Assembly: GCF_932526225.1 (NCBI RefSeq) | Contig: NC_064037.1 | Location: 13,903,703 to 13,963,702 of the forward strand | Length of the DNA stretch: 60,000 nt | Direction: 5' to 3' | Source of the DNA: Nematostella vectensis | Taxonomy: Eukaryota > Cnidaria > Anthozoa > Actiniaria > Edwardsiidae | Notes under the pieces: generated by a model | Database searches by the model: none | Told to the model about the DNA's origin: nothing | The model's input: the letters and a program-made list of their open reading frames with translations, nothing else | In this document: positions 12,201 to 18,375 of the stretch, one piece after another | Numbering within the stretch: position 1 is the first letter of the stretch | Layout of the letters: the number at the start of each line of letters is the position of its first letter | Position numbers and translations under genes: made by a program

Positions 12201-15200
12201 TGAGTCCATAGGATACGAGCGAGGATGCCCAGCTCTGGTAAGAACACATCACTTCTTTGATTGAACAGATTTCCAAGCATCATATCCTGGCCTCGAGCCA
12301 GGACAATTGTTTGTCCGGAAAAACGTGAATTCTAGCTCCTGAAAAAGGCCAGTAAAACGGAATTCAACCCAATTTACCGTACATTTCCTGTCTTCCCCTC
12401 CCCTTTATTGACGTTCTACATTTCCTGTCTTGAACCTGTTTATGTTGTTCTCGGTGTTTAGAAGCAGCGCATTGTTACCATTGAGCAGCCTCTGGGATAC
12501 CTGTCAATGGACAACTTGTACGACATGAGGGAACGGGCCTTCTGGCTCAGTTTCTCCTTCCGTGCCAAGGAACCAAGCGGCGTCCTCATCACACAGGAGC
12601 ACGATAGTAACGTAAGTCATGGGCGTGGCCATGGGTAGGGGTGCAGGGGTCACTATGCCAGGAAGGCCCTCATCACACAAGAGGACGATAGTAATATAGG
12701 ACATGGGCGTGGCCACGGGTAGGGGTGTTGAGATCACTTTGCCAGAGAACGACAGCGGGATATGAGTCGCAGAGAGCACGATAGTTTCATAAGTCATGGG
12801 CGGGGCAATGGGTGGGCGTGTAGGGGTCACTACGTCAAGAAAACCCGAGAAGTCCTCACCACGGATAGCATGAAAGACATGATGGACCTTCGCCATTATT
12901 ATAGCGGCTCTTTGCTTGACAGGATGACTTCCTGACGATCGGCCTGTTGAATGGCAAGGTCCGGTTCCGCTGTGACTCAGGCAATTCTCCCCTGGATCTG
13001 GAGACGTCAGGTGTGCAATACAACGACGGCAAATGGCATCACGTGCACCTGGACAAAAACGGCCTCGAGTAAGTAACGCAACACACATGGTAACGTATTA
13101 GAAGATGTGCCAGTAATGTAACGTGAGTGAGTCACGTGAGTCACGCATACAGACACTTATCACGTGTCTTTGCCATGACAACCATGTGACTTATTACGTG
13201 TCTTTGTCATGACAACCACGTGACTTATCACACGTCTTTGCCATGACAACCATGTTACTTATCACGTGTTTTTGCCATGAGGTCCATGCTACTTATCACG
13301 TGTCTTTGTCATAACCATGTGACTTATCACGTGTCTTTGCCATGACAACCATGTGACTTATCACTTGTCTTTGCCACGAGGTCCATGCTACTTATCACGT
13401 GTCTTTGTCATAACCATGTGACTTATCACGTGTCTTTTCAATGACAACCATGTGACTAACCTTGGTGTTTGCCATTACAACCATGTGACTTATCACGTGT
13501 CTTTGCTATGAGAACCGTGTTGACACTTGTCACGTGTCTGTTCCTCGTTAGCATCACGTTCAGCGTGGACCAAGAAGTGAAGAAAGGACGACTGGTGGCG
13601 AATCAGCGCATACAGACTACGTCCGACCTGTTTATTGGAGGGGTCCCAAGAAAACCAGGCTACGGAATGAACCCCAGCGTCTTCACGGGCGACATGGGCC
13701 GAAGCATCACGGGAGGATCCATCCGGGACCTGTCGTTCATGGGAAAGTAAGTAGCAAAGCATCTCGGGAGGCTCCATCCGGGACCTAAGCATGATGGGGG
13801 TTCCATCGGGGACCGGTCTTCATGGGAGAGGGAGTTGCAAAGCATTATATTCCTTTGCAAAGCATTAAGATATTCTTTCATAATTATTTTTTATGATACC
13901 AAAGGCTTCCGCCGTGAACAGCACGGAAAAGCGAGTGAATTGTGACCGTCATATCACGTGACCCTCATGTCATGTGACCGTCATGTCACGTGGCCCCCAT
14001 GCAATGTGACCGTCATGTAATGTGACCCTCGTGCCATGTGACCGTCATGTAATGTGACCTCCATGCCATGTGACCCTCATGACACGTGACCGTCATGTTG
14101 TCTTTTCCTCAGTCTCCTTGACTTGCTCAATAACAAAAAAGCGGTGGGCGTGTCATTCGAAGAAGACGACTACCCCGAGATCAAACCACGTGACTTCATC
14201 ATCCTGAAGCCGCCAACGGACGCCCCCACAGTCAAGAAGACCACACTGTCCGGCGGTGACATTGCTGTTTCACCGACTGCTGGCATGACAACGAAAGCCC
14301 CCATGACGGATGGTCCCCCGGTAACGACGGCCCCAGCGAAAACAGATGCCCCCATGACAACTGCTGTTCCCATGACAACTGATGTTCCCATGACAACCGA
14401 TGTTCCCATGACAACCGATGTTCCCATGACAACTGCCCCTCCAATGACAACTGCTGTTCCCATGACGACCTTGGCGCCAACCACCAAGTCCATGTGTGCA
14501 ACAGGGAGCCCAAATCCTCGAGACGACGAGGTTTTCAGTTTTGGATCGTCGCAGAACAGCCACGCCACGTTTAAGAATATTCGACAGAACCCTGTGATGA
14601 AGCGCCTATCCGGCAGAGAGTAAGTGAATGGAATAAGTTAGTTCAAACTATTTATTCTCATTTACATTTGTCTTGAAGGAGACTTCAAAATAACAATCCA
14701 CGATCCACAAGTCTGATACTCTTTGTTGTATCACTTTCACGTTATTCCTTGGCTCGGTATTGTATGGGAACGTAAAATGGTGGTTACGGTGGATAGCAGA
14801 TAGCATGGATGTGGGAGGGGGGGGGGCTGGTAATGGTTGTTCTTTAAAGGTTGTTTTCAAAGAAAAACAGCTGAAATGCAAATTCAGAAAAGGAGTAAAG
14901 CCTTTATATATTAAGGACTTTTAATATTAAGGCTGTTGGTTGGAAGTACTGAATGACCCTCAATGCATAGACATCATATGGGAGATTAATTTTAAGTGAT
15001 CGTCAAGGCAGTTTTAAACCTTTGAGCCTTTTAAAATACTCTTGGGGCTTATTGTATACAACGTTCACATCTCTCTGCAAAACTCGGCCATAACATCGAA
15101 ATGGTCTCGGGAGAATCTGATTGGCCGCTGATTGACACGCATGACAGGGCGCATGCATATTTACTGCCCCTTTTATTTGCGTCCGCTAGCGTTTTAGACT

Positions 15201-17839
15201 CTTTAAAGTGTTCTAGTTAGCCGCGTGTAGGTATAACACGATGGTGTTCTTCCTTGTAGGACGGATCTCACTTTGATGTTCCGCGCTGCAAACCCAGACG
15301 GTATAATGTTCTACTCCGCCAAGGGCGACCGACAGGCCGACTTCATGGCCTGTTACCTCACTAACGGCAAAGTCAAGTGTAGCCTTAGCAACGGCGAGGG
15401 GACTGTTGATCTCATCACCTCCGGACCCTACAACGACGCCCAGTGGCACACGGTTAGACAGGCCTTTTAATACTTGGGGGGTGGGGGATGGGAAGTGATG
15501 TATACGGTATCGTCTTAATACTTAGTGGGGTGGGGTGGTGTATACAGTAAGACTAGCGTCTTAGTACTCAGTGGGGTAGGGTGGTCTATACGGTAAGAAT
15601 GGCGTCTTAGTACTTAGTGGGGTGGGGTGGGGTGGTCTATACGGTAAGACTGGCGTCTTAATACTCAGTGGGGTGGGGTGGTCTATACGGTAAGAATGGC
15701 GTCTTAGTACTTAGTGGGGTGGGGTAGGGTGGTCTATACGGTAAGACTGGCGTCTTAATACTTAGTGGGGTGGGGTGGGGTGGTCTATACGGTAAGACTG
15801 GCGTCTTAATACTCAGTGGGTGGGGTAGGGTGGTCTATACGGTAAGAATGGCGTCTTAGTACTTAGTGGGGTGGGGTGGGGTGGTCTATACGGTAAGACT
15901 GGCGTCTTAATACTCAGTGGGGTGGGGTGGTCTATACGGTAAGATGGCGTCTTAATACTCAGTGGGGTGGGGTAGGGTGGTCTATACGGTAAGAATGGCG
16001 TCTTAGTACTTAGTGGGGTGTGGTGGGGTGGTCTATACGGTAAGACTGGCGTCTTAATACTTAGTGGGGTGGGGTGGTGTATACAGTAAGACTAGCGTCT
16101 TAGTACTTAGTGGGGTGGGGTGGGGTGGTGCTTATGGTAAGACTGGCGTCTTAATACTCAGTGGGATGGGGTGGTATATGCGGTAAGACTGGCGTCTTAA
16201 TACTCAGTGGGCTAGGGTGGTGTATACGGTAAGACTGACGTCTTAATATTCAGTGGAGTGGGATGGTGCTTATGGTAAGACTAGCGTCTTAATACTTAGT
16301 GGGGTGGGGTGGTGCTTATGGTAAGACTAGCGTCTTAATACTCAGTGGGATGGGGTGGTCTATGCGGTAAGACTGGCGTCTTAATACTCAGTGGGCTAGG
16401 GTGGTGTATACGGTAAGACTGGCGTCTTAATATTCAGTGGAGTGGGATGGTGCTTATGGTAAGACTAGCGTCTTAGTACTTAGTGGGGTGGGGTGGGGTG
16501 GTGTATACAGTAAGACTAGCGTCTTAGTACTTAGTGGGGTGGGGTGGGGTGGTGCTTATGGTAAGACTAGCGTCTTAATACTCAGTGGGATGGGGTGGTA
16601 TATGCGGTAAGAATGGCGTCTTAATACTTAGTGGGCTAGGGTGGTGTATACGGTAAGACTGGCGTCTTGATATTCAGTGGAGTGGGATGGTGTATACGGT
16701 AACTCTCATGTTGCGACCTATCATAGAACCCTAGGTTCTTGTTAAAGTGACACTTATGTTTCACTTATCCCTTAAGCCATCTGGGGTATCACAGTGTCTG
16801 ACGGATAATGCAAGACCAAAACAAACCACCGCCACAGATAGATAAATATTGGTGTCTATGATATAATGTAGGGAAACGTTTGTATACGTGGTAGTATAAA
16901 ACCCTGTAAATCTAACCCTCATATTCCAGACAAAAATCAATTTTTCTTGGTTCTACTTCACACATTCACTATATATTAACCCCCTATAACTCGGATACTC
17001 ATTGACTAAAGACGTCCTTCTTGGTTCAGCTTTCGTTGAAACGCGTCGCCAAAGAGAGCAAGATGTCTATAGACGGCACGCTTCAAGCAGCTGGGAATGC
17101 CAGCGGGAGTGCCACGATGATTGACGGCCTGCAAGAGTTCTACTTAGGGGGGGTCCCTGCGTCATACACCGTCAAACGTATTACCGTAAGAAGAACCTTC
17201 CTATTATTATCTATAGCTTGTAAACATTTGTCCTTCTATTTCGTCATAACTGATATACTTATTATGAAAAATCTGATTTCTTTTATTTTGACAACCTGGT
17301 GTACCGTAAATGTTCAAGCTCCTCTTCTAAAGCCAAATTTTTAAAGCCAAATAAGCCTCCTCTCTCTGGAGGCTTCCTATATCCTCCTAATATAACCCAA
17401 AACCTGTCCAAGAGTACAAATGATTTAGGATGTAGAGACAAGCATTATATACACTGGTTTCTTGAATTTTAGACTTCAGAACATGAGAAACGATAAATGA
17501 AACCCCATCCTATTAACCCCCACCCTCCGTCCAGAGAAAAACAGAAATAAGTTTCGTTAAACTTTTCTTGTTTCTGGATAAACAAGTTCCTGTCTTGTTT
17601 CCGCAGGAAAAGGAATCCATCACTTCTTTCCCAGGATGCATCAAGGACCTGGTCGTGTTCGGTAAACCCTCAGGTCCCCCCACCGATAAAGTAGACGTCG
17701 TCGGCTGCTACACAGGGGGAGAGGAGAGAGGAGTGTTTTTCGGTGAAGCAGGAGGTCACATGACGCTAGGTATGGTGGTCATGATGGTGGTGGTTCAATA
17801 GTAACGATGATGATGATGATGATGATGGTAATGTTGGTG

Positions 17840-17920
<81 letters not shown>

Positions 17921-17932
17921 GTAATGTTGGTG

Positions 17933-17974
<42 letters not shown>

Positions 17975-17986
17975 GTAATGTTGGTG

Positions 17987-18025
<39 letters not shown>

Positions 18026-18076
18026 GTAATGTTGGTGAGGATGATGATGATGATGATGATGATGGTAATGTTGGTG

Positions 18077-18151
<75 letters not shown>

Positions 18152-18223
18152 GTAATGTTGGTGAGGATGATGATGATGATGATAATGATGATGATGATGA
18201 TGATGATGATGGTAATGTTGGTG

Positions 18224-18265
<42 letters not shown>

Positions 18266-18344
18266 GTAATGTTGGTGAGGATGATGACGACGACGGTGAT
18301 GATGACGACGACGATGGTGGTAATGATGATGATGATGATGACGC

Positions 18345-18375
<31 letters not shown>

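Noticed and set aside
14170-14568. Antisense open frames over the laminin linker
   Set aside because: Shadows of the 18-base coding repeat; the + strand is the real exon, by its splice phases and LG flanks.
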